A stretch of DNA of 64,000 nt from Costus lasius (Eukaryota; Streptophyta; Magnoliopsida; Zingiberales; Costaceae). The stretch covers positions 6,927,957-6,991,956 of the forward strand of contig CM050450.1 in NCBI GenBank assembly GCA_027563935.2, read 5' to 3'. This document shows positions 35,408 through 47,621 of the stretch, one piece after another. The position numbers and the translations under genes were made by a program. Every line of letters starts with the position of its first letter. Position 1 is the stretch's first letter. A model generated the notes under the pieces. It was not told where the DNA came from, ran no database searches, and was given only the letters and a program-made list of their open reading frames with translations.

Positions 35408-38400
35408 TTACAGAGGAGATGAGGTTTTTCTCGCGCGCATGTTATCCTCCTGGGAGGAGGAATGCGACAGTGCTGTCGATGACATAGCTGCATGGTATGA
35501 TGAGGACACCAATTGAGCGAGAGCTGGCAACGCCCCACCTGAGATCCATTAGAAAGCATTAGACATTAGAACTAGCATCATAGGTTTACAGAAAAGACTA
35601 AGAAAATGTGGTCTTATTTCAAACGAGATTTCTAAAAACCCTCATTCAGAGACATGCCGTAAAGAGTAGGAAAGGAAAGAAGCTCGCGATTTGAAAGGAC
35701 CATGTTTGTGTAACATATTCCAACGAAACATATCTATCCAAATATAAGCATACAGTAAGAAAGGAGAATTAAAAGAAAAACTTGTTCCTACAAATATGAT
35801 AGCTGGGGAGGTGAATGCGAAACCATCCAAGTGCACTAGCATGCTGACAAATGGACAACCGACATGCTCATGCTCACCAAACCACTTCAACCTTTTCTGT
35901 AACAAGTTTTGCAGGACAAAGTGACATGAATAAGATGCATAATTAGATATAATAACTTGGTATACTTATTAGCAAAAGAGGTTATCTGATACTAACTCCC
36001 TCAAAATTAAAGACTTGCATAGCATTAGTAAATCACTAGGTTGTATGAAATGGAGAATCCAACCAAAAGGTAATAGCAAAGTTACTTAAGTAATAATAAA
36101 TTGTGCTAGATTCCTGTATTCAATCAAATGCTTCTGTCTGCATGCTAGACAAGACCATACTGAAACAAAGTTGTGAAAATACATTCTCTGTTTGAATTAA
36201 ATGGTTGTCCATGAAAACTTCAGTAGATTGTTAAGGCACATTTTTCCCAAGGGGCACAGGAGGGATTGAACCGGTGATCACGAGTTCACGACTATGAAGC
36301 CAAATGCCTCAGCCATTCAACTAGAGATAAATGGGATTTGAGGCATCAAATATTGGTCATACATAACAATGACATGATACTACACTGAAATTTCTCCTTA
36401 ACGCTTCGTTACTATGAATATGGTTGTAACCTTATATATATGATGATATCTTAAATAAAAAAAACAGATATAAGATAAGTAAGAATAATATTGCTGTGTA
36501 CACAGAAACTACAGGGTATACTAGCTTATCTATATAACGATGTACCATGCCTGATATCATGTTTCATGAACCAAGATAAACAATAAAACTACTTTAACAT
36601 AATGATGGTCTAGTTGTTCTAAACAGAAAAATAATATGACCTGTCAATCCAGCACAAGCCGATGAGAAAACAATAACGGGTGGAGCCTGCATAATAGAAG
36701 AACCCATCAGCTCTCACAACATCAACATTTACATTATGATCGTTTCAAAAAGAACCATGACTACTAAATCAACAATGTCGAAATTTCAAATTCATTTTCT
36801 GCATTGATAGAAATAGTGAGATTTGCAATCAATAAGGTAGTCTCTATATTATCTATATTGTTCTAGGAAAGTCTACATGGTTCTCTAGACAAGTTTGCAG
36901 GCATTGATAATCTTGATGCAACACAGGGTCCACATAACAGTTGGTTGTAATCTACCGTAAGGCCACTGCAATTAGTTATGATGTCGGCTATGCTGTTCAA
37001 GGCTCCAACTAAGCCAGCAATGAACAGTGTTCGAGTCTATTGAATTATAAAAAGTCCCTTTCCTACCAATCTTAAGCTTTAGGATAAGAGATAGCTCAAT
37101 TAACCTCAACATGGTATTAGAGTTAAAAACAAGAAACAAATCTTGATTCACCTCTTATTTATTAATTATTCAATTTAATTTGCTAATCCATGATTTAAAA
37201 CTAGTAGCATGAATGTTCGAGGGTGCATTATTCTAATACATAAATTGGGCCATTATGTACAACTTAAGCTTTTTGGATAAGTGGTAACTCAATTAATCAC
37301 AAAAGAGTCTAATCGAGTAATTTTTTACAAAGATTGATGAACAGACCGGTGAATACAAACAATTGATTCATCGGTACAAATATAGTTGTTCCTTTCCTTC
37401 TAGCTTAAGTTTTTAGGGTTAATTGGTCAACCAATCAAATTAAGTGTGATATTAGAGAGTTTGATTCATGGCTCATCCCTATTTAAATCCAATCAGCCAT
37501 CATATTATTTCACTATGGGCGTCACCTTAAAATATGAAAATATTAATTGGCCATTTCCTTATAATTTGAGCTTATGAGATAAGTGGACAGTCAACCAAAT
37601 CTTAACAAGTCCTATAAGAAATGTAAGGCAATTTAACCGTGGACTATTTAAGGTTATTAGACCCTACTATCTGATGTGAGTCAGTGAGTGCATAGGAGAA
37701 TGGAGATTGGGCTGAAGCTGTAAAATCAATTTTGCGATAAAATCTTATGACCTTTATCCTTAGCATTTAATTACATAACCTAGTTCTTCTCTTTTCTATA
37801 AGAAGTTGAATAGACACAAGAACAGGTGTGATGTTTTTAACTAAGTTCTGTTGTTAAATTGCTAAGAAAGATGAATGACTAGAATTTATTCTGAAGAGAG
37901 ATACTAATATTGAATATTGAAGCAAGGTTAAAACTGTTGGTCCAAACAAGTATACCGATATTGGCTCAAACAGGTATGCCTGATATGTACAAACATGTAA
38001 TAATGACCAAACCATGTTCATTGGGTGCTTACAGTTGTTATATCTTATGTTTGGTACTCAGTACACATAATAAATGTGTATTAATGGATTGAAGATCATA
38101 TGACAATGGAATATAGGATTGAGTCGATATGTAATTACAAAACTAGACACAAAGTTCTACAAATTTAATTCTTTTTCATAAGGAACCAAAAAAAAATCAC
38201 AGATTTGACTGCTACAAATGACGATTTACAGAGATCAATAGTTCATTCTCAAAATATGAGAATACTAGGGCAATCTCAGTAGGTTGATTACACACATTTG
38301 GGCAAGAAAATACTAACTTAAAAGGTCAAACATATGAAATTTCATTTGATGTAGCAACTAAACATCTCAGCAAAATCAAGCAGGAAGAAAGAACAAGCAT

Positions 38401-40437
38401 AAAATGATGCGGAAGAAATAGCAGTAAAATACTTACACCAATAAAGAAATGTACCCACATAGGCCCAGTAACCCACCTCCGCACAATAGGCATAGCTGTT
38501 GAAATGGGAAAAAAACACATGTACATTACAAGTATGAAAAAGTCCAATCACTGCATAACCCAACTATGATTCTTTTTTTTTAAAAAAAAGAAGCAAGTTG
38601 CAAATAACACATGAACTTTGATTCTTGCTATGATCTGGATCTCTGTTTTTCAACATATTACCCATTGCACCATGGATCTAACTTCTATAATTTATCATTG
38701 TTATACCAAAATTGACCTTTATCTTTATGGATAGAATTAATTTTGTCTTCTCTCCTATTTCCCTCTGTCATTGCCACCCTACTCATCGTCTCTACCATTC
38801 CAGCCCCTCTTTCTTTTCAAGGTTTTTGCCTCTATTGAATGGGAGGATGTGCTTGAGAGATGATGGGTGAGGGAGAGATCAAACGCAAGCTAGAGATGAA
38901 AGGAGAATGACAAAGCCTGGGGGAGGAATAAGAAAAAAGGGAGAAGAGGGGAGAGGAGGGAAATGAGTAAGAGCAGGAGAACCGACCTGGCTAAATGAGG
39001 TAGGAGAAAGAAGATGGATAAGGGCATAAAAAATGAGGAAGAGGAGTGTTCGGCATATGGGCATTTAAAAAAAAAAATCTATCAATAGAAAGTAGATGAG
39101 ATATGCAAAATGATATAACAACTTAAAGTGTAGGGTGATAAAGTAGGATGCAAATCATAACAACTCAAAGTTCAAGGTGTTATTTGAAATTTCTCAAAAA
39201 AAAAACTGAACTGAAGGGTATAACACTTCTCCTACATGATAGAATAGTTATTTAATTTAAAATTTTGTGATAGTTTCAGCCAATGTGTTGAAACACCAAA
39301 TTCTTGGGTTGCAACCTTTTGACCAATAAATAATAAATAATTAAGAGCTCAATTGTAACAAATCAACGATGGTTTAGCATAGTTGTCCTTGGCATGTTAG
39401 AGGTACACGATGTTACCCCCGCAAGCTTGAGGCACAATTGTAATATAATAAAGATGCAAGCCTAAATGGAGCAATGCAGGATCAAATTGCATTATAAATC
39501 CACTGAATACACTCATCAAATTGCATTATAATATATATATATATTCTTGTATTCATAGACTTGCACATTAGATTGTGTTAGTAGGTTAGTGCGACAATTG
39601 TTAGATCAAGGGTTAGCGAGTAGTTTTTAATTTATAGTTATTAAGTTTGATAAAAAAAAGCCTATTTTTAGTGTTTGTAATGGTAACTATGTTCGATTGT
39701 TAGAAGTCCTTCCCTCTTAGTGCCTCTTTCTCTACCAATATCCCTGAAGGCAAGGTTCTCTCCCCCCCCCCCCCCCCCCCCCCTCTTCTTCTCTTTCTCT
39801 AACTCTATCCTCACTAACCTCTCCTTGATCTGTCAATGGACACGTTACATGAAAAAACTGTGGACTTTTATGTGATTCAGTTGCTACACTGTGGCAAAAC
39901 ATACATAACATGGAAAGTCCCGCTGAGAAAACAATACTCAAGCTTCAATTAAATTATTCCAGATAACTCCAAGTATATAGTCTTATGCATCTTTCTTTTT
40001 TCATCAGAATCAGTGAATATTTTATAGTATCAGTTAAGATCTAGGAGAAAACAAAAGGTAGCATGGATCCACATTTTCTAATAATCAGGAAACTGGCCAA
40101 AACAAACTATTTAATATGAAAGTTATTAACAATTCAAGGTTAAACAAAACAGAGACATTGAGTGCTTACAACCATACCATGGTTAAATCCATAAAACGCA
40201 CTTGCAGTCCCACCAACAGCGGTACCAATCTAATCAAAACATAAACACGAAAGCATGTCCCAAGTTATGTCTTTGAACAAACGCTTTGATAGAAAGCACA
40301 AGGACTATACTCCAGAACGTTAAGGGAGGGGGATTTCTGGAATCACCATCGAAAAGCTGTCTCGGATCAGTGGCGCGATTGTCCAACGGCTCGCTTCCTT
40401 CCATCAATCGCGTGATTGGGTTAGCATAAGAACTCAT
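35408..40437 (-). CDS. Small conserved plant membrane protein, unknown function, 5 exons
   Basis: The exons join into one protein of about 140 residues. Exon 1 starts at ATG 40437 (MSSYANPITRLMEGSEPLDN). Then come 40229-40178 (IGTAVGGTASAFYGFNH), 38495-38437 (MPIVRRWVTGPMWVHFFIG), 36686-36641 (APPVIVFSSACAGL) and 35538-35408 (GGALPALAQLVSSSYHAAMS, ending RKTSSPL and a stop). Phases of exons 2-5 agree and all have GT-AG borders. The exon 1 donor is unclear: phase requires a donor after a complete codon, for example near 40304. The middle is Gly/Ala-rich and hydrophobic with probably two membrane segments. The short, well-joined exons and clean frame show a real gene; I recall no characterised function. 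Introns total over 4.6 kb and hold a tRNA-like element and a C-tract. Confidence 0.75.
36246..36326 (-). repeat. tRNA-derived sequence (SINE head or tRNA pseudogene)
   Basis: On the minus strand, a box A-like TGGCTGAGGCATTTGG (36315-36300) and a box B GGTTCAATCCC (36272-36262) lie at tRNA-like spacing. The flanks do not fold into a clean acceptor stem by eye. It lies in intron 4 of the small membrane protein gene. It is more likely a SINE head than an active tRNA. Confidence 0.45.
39762..39783. repeat. 22-base C homopolymer
   Basis: A run of 22 C lies in intron 2 of the small membrane protein gene, next to a CT-rich stretch. Two more long C runs are at 24204-24219 and 24413-24434. Confidence 0.9.
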
Positions 40438-43165
40438 TACAAAAAAAGTCGAACGACATAAATTTGAAGCGCCAACGAATTAGGGTTCAGCAAGAAACGG
40501 GTCTAGGTCTCAAAGAATGCAAAAAAGAGAGAGAGAAAAGAAGGAAATTAACAGTGATACCATTTCCTTGGAGAGAGGGCCTGCGCAGAGACGGCATCGC
40601 TGATTTGGAGGATTGGGATCGGCCATTCCCCGATTCAATGCTCCAAATCTCAGTTTTCCTTTCAATCCCGATCGCCGCTGAAAACCTCGACAGAACCCTT
40701 CGGATTCCGAAGGCGAAGCCGGAGTTTTCACACGTACCCCTCGAATTGCCCACATATACAATGACGTCCCATTTTCAGGTTGCTATTAATGGCCTTTTAA
40801 GACGACCTAAATGTGAGGTGTTTTTTTTAAAAATAATCAGTAATATGGCCCCATCTGCAATTTGCAAGTCTAACATTTCATTTATCTCATTTAATTGACA
40901 AAATTAAATATTTTATTATATTTCACACCCAAAAAATGTAAAATATTGATAGAAAAGAAGAGTTGTGAAGTTTGCACGACTTTTGCGTGAGTTTAGTGGA
41001 GTTAAATGAAAAAATATTTTTTTTCAAGATTATCTATTATTTTTGTGGTTTTATTCATGGATAATAATGGTAAGCTCAAGTTTGCGAGTTTCAAATTATC
41101 TTTTAAATCAGTTAGTTTAAGTGATAATGACCTTAGTTATTGATAACATATTGGGATCAAATTTTAATATAATAAATAAAAATATTCTTCTAAATTATTT
41201 AAAATAATAGAATTTTTTTTCTTTATTATTAAAATTTTAAATTATTTTAAAAAATAATATTTAAAATTTTACCAAAATTGAGTATTTTTTTTAGAAAAGC
41301 AAAAATAGTAAAAGCATGTAGACTTCACAACTTATGTTTTTTTTTTAAAAAAATATATATATATTTCTACTTTTCATTCTCAAATGTTTTTTTCCCGCTT
41401 TCTACTCAAGAGTCAATTAGTAATTTAAAAACAAAGCCAAACAAACTCTTAATGAACTTGAAGCAATGTGACTTAATTTATAATGCGGCTCAAGGTAATG
41501 ATAGTAAAACTTTTTTTTCTTATTAAATAAAGGTGTATGTTAGCTTAACAAGTAAAGAATTTTTATTATTAATAAGTTTTTAAAATCAAATCTCACATTC
41601 ATTAATTTTTTACCTATCTCAAAAAAAGAACCATCACTAGAATAATTCTAACTCGACTTGTTATAATCTGCTTAACGAGCAAACTAACTTCTTAACTTAT
41701 TAACTAACCAAATAACTACTTTTGATCAGAAAATGTTACGAGATTGATAGAAAATAAATAGATAGTAAAAAAAAGTACATGCTCCAACGTCATTGGCTAA
41801 CTCCTTATCAATCTAGATGAATTTCAAAATCAATTGCATGTATTTCAATATCAATTACAAAATAAAAAAAAGTAAATGGATTTAACTAAAACTCTTAAAC
41901 TTTTCCATTATTTATTTCAAAATTTTGAAACCTTTTTTAATTTTTTAAAATAAAATTTCTAAGTACTTATTTATTAGCGAGTCATATTAAGCTAATAAGC
42001 AAACTAACTCATTAACTTCTCTCATTTACGAGACTAAATTGTCATTTTCTATTGATCATTCTTCGCCTTTTTTATTCCACTTTTTTACATGAAACTAAAC
42101 CTCGGATATTACATAATTCATATTCTAGTTTCTCTTCGTACTCGTCACATATTCATCATTGGTCACTTTTATCCATACCCATGCTTTCTTTTGTTTCTCT
42201 TGAAAGCGATGTAATTATATTCTTTCCTATCCTCTTGTGCTTTTTGTTTCCATAGTTAAAATTCTCTCCTTTCACTTTTCATCCCCTCCTAAGAAACAGA
42301 ACCTGCACAGAGAAGGAAGAAACAGAACATTCACATCTTACCTATCACAGCAGATGAGTTAGTAAAAAACATTGAAACAGGCCAACAAGAAAAGACAAGT
42401 GATTCCAAGGAGGAAGAGGAAAGCAAAGTGAGAAGAAGTGCAATTGGAAAAGCATATTTCCTGTCAAGATCATCAAATGAAAATGAAAAAGGGACATGTA
42501 TTCTTGCTTTCTCTTTTGAAAGGAAGGGAAAAAAAAGATATTCTCTTAACTTTATGAGGTTCCAGTCACTCTTTTGATAAGGAAGATGGTTGAGATACGC
42601 CACAATGTGGCATGGAGAATGGCAGAATAATACTTGAACATTTCAGACGAGCAAATCTAGTGCAAACAATATATATATTCTGGGATGATTGTAAAGTAAT
42701 AAATTCATGGTGATAGACTGCATTTGATGCCCATTCTTGTCTTCATTCCTCATTCCGAGGGAATAATATCCAATTCCTTGAGTAAAAAAGAGTTCTAGAT
42801 ATGATTAGGACTCGGGGAGCAATGGCCCAGAATCACTGTGCTTAAGTTCATAGACTAGGGGAACAGTTTGTACTATACGGTACATAGTTTAGGATCGGTA
42901 TCGATCTGGTAATCTACGTCTGGATATATAAATAACATATAAGATATTAACTAGTATTGAATATCAGAACTATTGATATGTACTGGTTTGACATTAGACT
43001 GATAGATAAATTTGAACTAAAATTATAAGCTTTCATCTGGTGTATTAAATTATAGAATGAAAAGCTGGGGGAGATTTCTAGTGCTACACATCTAAAACAA
43101 GGGATAGGGATAATAAAAGAAACAAGAAAACAAATTAATAATCATCATTCCAAAGTTTGACAATA
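40438..43165. other. Intergenic DNA upstream of the small membrane protein gene
   Basis: 40438-40770 is relatively GC-rich and probably carries the 5' UTR and promoter of the minus-strand gene; the open frame at 40464-40898 on the plus strand is its antisense. 40900-43165 is AT-rich with no motif seen. Confidence 0.5.
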
Positions 43166-43173
43166 GTAATGAT

Positions 43174-43500
43174 CAATGATTTAAAAACCAGTATGAACCG
43201 GCCAATTTAACTGAACCTGTCCAGCGAAAGAGCGGAACGAAACATGGGAGAAGCAGGTAAAGCGAGAGGGAGAAAGAGAAAGAAGAGAGGAAAAAGGAAA
43301 ATAAGGGAACAAAGAGGAGTAGTACGCAGAGCAAGGGCGACGGCGGATGTGAGCAAGTGGCGGACGCGTGTCCAGGTCTTTGTCTTCTTTCTTCTGCTTC
43401 TTCTTTTTTCTTCTTTCTTCCGCTGCTATGCCCGGTTCCACTAGAATTTCAATCCGACAGCCGATTGGTATAACTGATCAGACCGATACTTCGAACGTTG
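43174..43500. mobile_element. MITE with GTAATGAT target duplication
   Basis: A 327-bp element with imperfect inverted ends: CAATGATTTAAAAACCAG on the left and CAACGTTCGAAGTATCGG read inward from the right. Perfect 8-bp duplications GTAATGAT lie at 43166-43173 and 43501-43508, which supports a hAT-type origin. The interior has a long purine-rich stretch (43250-43320) and a matching pyrimidine-rich one (43375-43425). It is of the same family type as 30746-31106. Confidence 0.8.
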
Positions 43501-43508
43501 GTAATGAT

Positions 43509-45765
43509 ATAATTTTATTGAAAAGATATGATCTTGAATCTTTTCAAGAAAATAAGATCAATAATTTACTCCCAATAAATTGATTCAAATCTCACACATA
43601 TCAGATAATTCAATATTACAATCTTGGATTTAATATTTAGAATTAGTTTGTGTTAAGTGGTATGATCAGTTTGTATTTGTTCGACCATATATTGGTATAG
43701 CATACAATATATATTTGTTTAATATCTACCAAAATATCTTTAATATCTACCAAAACATCTCGAGCCATGTGCCAACATAGACTGATATATCAGTATGTAT
43801 TAGGCTAATAATAGACCTATATTAGTACAGATTGATATTTAGAACTTCAATTCTAATATTTCAATGTGGTTGACTAGATAAACAAATGGGTAATAACTAT
43901 TCAAAAGGAGTTCCTCATTCTAGTCTATCATCATCCTTGTATTCATTTACCCAAAAGAACAAGAAACCATTCGAACACACAGCATTAATGTTTATGCCCA
44001 TTGCACTTATTCACCTAATGAAAAGAACATATACATGCAAATTGTTAAATAGCAAATATGTGCAAATTCTCCCTCATATTGCAATGTAATCTTAATGGAG
44101 AATTGAGATGACTAGCAAAATCAAGAACTTGTCTTTCTATATGTCAATTCACAGAGAATATACATATCTACTCTATATTCTTTTGTTATCTGATTTGATG
44201 AATAAAAAAGCTAATCCATTAATTTTATATGCCCAAAATGATATGAACCAACTAGAAACACATAAGTCTCATGTACTTCTATGTGAGATTAAACGGATAT
44301 GTCACAATCTTCTCAATTGACTTCCTTGTCAAGTTTGAGACCTAACTTCTAGCCCATAACTATCTCTAGGCTCAAGCTATATAATGTTAATCTAATGATG
44401 ACACTACTATTTATAATTATAATACCCCAGTAGTACATGGGAAGTGGGAGAAATGATAATATTACTATCATTTATAATTATAATACCCCTGTTTAGTCCC
44501 ACATGGGAAGTGGAAGAAATAATAATATTATATATAAGGCAGAGAGTTTATTACTATTAATTTGGACTTAAGTATTTTTAAGTTAGAGCACGATGTTACC
44601 ATCAGGCTCACTGAGCAGACCATAACAAAATGGTATCATAATAGATATATATTAGGTCTTAGGCATAGTGAGGAAGAATATAATACTCAGGTTTAGGTGA
44701 TAATAAGAAGCTCATATATTCCAAACTGAGTTTTTATAGCTTTTCTCACTCAGTAAATGGTACATCAACAATTGGGTCAGAGTAATGGCCACCTATTAAT
44801 GTGTGCTTCTAGATTCTGCCTTTTTCTCTGCCCCAAAGGATCACTGAATAAGTACCAAACTTAAGGAGGAGACAAAATGGAATTCAATACTTATTCCATG
44901 TTCCAATTCCTTTCTTTTGAGTGTACACAAGAGCATCATGTATCAACAGTATTTTTCTATTCTTTATCAAAAGGATGCACCTAATTCTGCTTCTCCACGA
45001 ATCCAGTCAAACCTAAAGTTCATCCTCCTATTGCCATATCTAAACCATTTCTCACTTGGCTCTGAAAACTATAGATTTCTACCAACTGGAAGTACTTAAA
45101 TTCAACGTTAAGAGTCTCGTGAGATGAGATACCAAAGCATCATCATGAGACAACCTAGATGCCCATGGGACCCTGGAGAAAGTTCTAAAGGCATCAGAAG
45201 ACGTACATTTTTCAGTAAGAAAGTTGTTCTCACAAGTATGAGGTTCTCGCTTCTTTATTAAAGGATGAATGTCTATGGATTTATTCCTTTGGACATGTGA
45301 CAGACTAATGCAGAATATAAATTGAAGCTTTAACCCGAGAGAATTGACAAAACAAAAGTTCCAAGCAAATAAAAAAAAGGTAGGAAGACCACTTTTCAAG
45401 ATGAGAGAAGATTATACCTGTAATTGAGTGTTCTCTTCAATTGATTCCAAATTCTGTTTCCATTTACTTTATAAGGGCCTGGGGGGGAGTCTTCTTTCAT
45501 CAGCAAGAGAAGTTGGAGCAGCTCAAGTTCCTTCCCCAATCAAGAGGAGCATACTCAGAGGACATATCTGAGCTTGTCCTAACTTTTCACAGAAGCACTG
45601 CATCAGAGTAAGCCAGTTTGTCAGGAGAGAAGCTACCAAATGGATGACAATTGATAAAGCAACCAAAGGACTAAAAGGTAAGAACCAAGAACAGCATAAG
45701 AAATGATAGGGAGCTAAATGGTCTCCTCTAATTGACTTGTTTCTCCTTTTTTTTTTCTTCAGCAG
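43509..45765. other. Intergenic DNA upstream of the MYB-CC gene
   Basis: AT-rich, with no gene seen. 44411-44531 holds an imperfect tandem duplication of about 60 bp (TTTATAATTATAATACCCC in each copy), with GTCCCACATGGGAAGTGG as in decayed small LTRs. 43720-43760 has a short repeat of TTAATATCTACCAAAA. A pyrimidine tract and acceptor (CTTCAGCAG) immediately before the MYB-CC start codon suggest a 5' UTR intron, with an untranslated exon somewhere in 45400-45700. Confidence 0.5.
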
Positions 45766-47621
45766 ATGTATCAGCATCAGCCTCATCAAAGTCACAGCAA
45801 CCTCCTTTCTTCTAGGACAGCATTTCCTTCAGAGAGGCACTTGTTTCTGCAAAGAGGTTCTGCCTCAGGAGAGACAGGCCTAGTGCTTTCAACTGATGCC
45901 AAACCTAGACTTAAATGGACTGCTGAGCTGCATGATAGGTTTATAGATGCTGTAAATCAACTAGGTGGAGCAGACAGTGAGTATATTTCTACACAATCAT
46001 GAACTTGTTCTTGTTTCATGCCTGAGTATTATGATCCAGAAGCTCTCTGATCTTGAAGACTAAAACAAAAAACATGTTCTTGCAGAGGCTACCCCCAAAG
46101 CAATCATGAGACTGATGGGAATTCCAGGACTGACTTTGTACCATCTGAAAAGCCATCTTCAGGTTCCAACTGAACACCTCAAATTCATTTCAACTCCCTC
46201 ATTCACTATTGCAACTAGAGAAGTAACTTGCCCTTGTTGGTCTGTAGAAGTACAGGCTTGGTAAAAACCTTCAGGCTCAAACAAACACTGGCAGCATCAA
46301 GAACTGTAAGTGATCAACCCTAGAGTTTGTTCTTAGACTTGCAGACAACACAAGCCAGTTCAATAAATGGTTATTTTAATTGCAGTTATTGGCTGTACAC
46401 TACCAGCAGAAAGAACAGCACAGGATGGTGGATCAGCAATAAGCATAGTGGCTCCAGCGAATAAGTATGATGGCAATAATGTTCTTTAAAGTTGTCAAGA
46501 ACTCTAGACTAAAGAGATATTTGATTAATGGTTCATTTATTTCAGAACCATGCAGATAAATGAAGCACTTAAAATGCAAATTGAAGTTCAGCAAAAGTTA
46601 CATCAACAACTTGAGGTAAAGCCAAAAAGCCAAAGACTACAGGATTCTTTTACTTCTCATTTGCCTTTCTTTAAATTCAGACCATCCAAGTCTTACTTAA
46701 GCCAACATTGAGGAAAGAAAATAATAACAGGCATATAGATCAATAAAATTGATGTCTTGAAAATTGAGAGAAAGATTATCATTGTAATTTGTAGATTATT
46801 ACAGGTTTTACATTCATCAACATAGTTTGTAGGAAGAAACTCCACTCTTAAAACAAGAAGCTAAAATGTGGAAGACTCAGCAAGATTAAAGTATCTGTAC
46901 CTCGAAACCTTTAGTTTTAAGGTCAATTTCCTCATTCTTTTAAGATTATAATGAGCAGGTGCAGAGACACATGCAATTCCAGATAGAGGCACAAGGAAAG
47001 TATTTGCAGTCGGTGCTGGAGAAGGCCCAAGAAACACTCAGAAAGCAGAGTTTTGGCTCTGCAAGTCTGGATGTTGCCAAAAGTCAACTGTCCGAGCTAG
47101 TATCAAAAGTCTCAGGCGAATGCTTCAGCAACTCATTTCAGAGTAATCCTGGCAGGAACACGCTGCAGCTAAATCCAGCCCAACTATTTGCTGATTGTTC
47201 AGTGGATAGTTGTTTGACCTCATCTGAGGGGTCACAAAAAGAACAAGACGCACATGATGCTGCTATAGGGTTAACAACTAGTAGAGAAGGTTTTCCCTTC
47301 ACCTTGAAACAATTTAGAGACCACACCATGATTGAGCAGAAGAGTTCATCAACTTTAACAGATTCAGAAAGAACGTTTTCCCCAATCAAAGCAAGTTTCA
47401 AATCTGCAAGGGAAAAAGAAGAGAGTAGAAGGAAGGATTGGGTAGATGAAGACACATTTATCGAGCTTCAGAGGAGCAGAAGACCAGCTGTTGAAGGGGA
47501 TAGCAGGAAGGTATCTTTGCCATTTCTTACTACAGAACTAGAGCTAAAAGTCCATGAAGACAAAGAAGGAGGTGCATCAGGCTGCAAACAATTCGACTTG
47601 AACGGCTTCAGTTGGAACTGA
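45766..47621 (+). CDS. MYB-CC (GARP G2-like) transcription factor, MYR1/MYR2-type, 6 exons
   Basis: A nuclear DNA-binding regulator. Exons 45766-45976, 46086-46162, 46248-46305, 46386-46464, 46546-46615 and 46959-47621 all have GT-AG borders and matching phases and give 385 residues. The G2-like MYB domain spans about residues 46-103 (KPRLKWTAELHDRF, NQLGGADKATPK, GIPGLTLYHLKSHLQKYRL). The MYB-CC coiled coil follows at about 146-195 (INEALKMQIEVQQKLHQQLE, then VQRHMQFQIEAQGKYLQSVL), and the C-terminus is KQFDLNGFSWN. The N-terminus (SERHLFLQRG, GLVLSTDAKPRLKW) matches the MYR1/MYR2 branch, related to PHR1-like proteins; in Arabidopsis those two repress flowering. That assignment is from memory of family sequences. 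The acceptor-like AG just before ATG points to a 5' UTR intron. No lesion visible. Confidence 0.92.

Noticed and set aside
40464..40898. 144-codon plus-strand frame
   Set aside because: It is antisense to the likely 5' UTR and promoter of the small membrane protein gene and has no motif.
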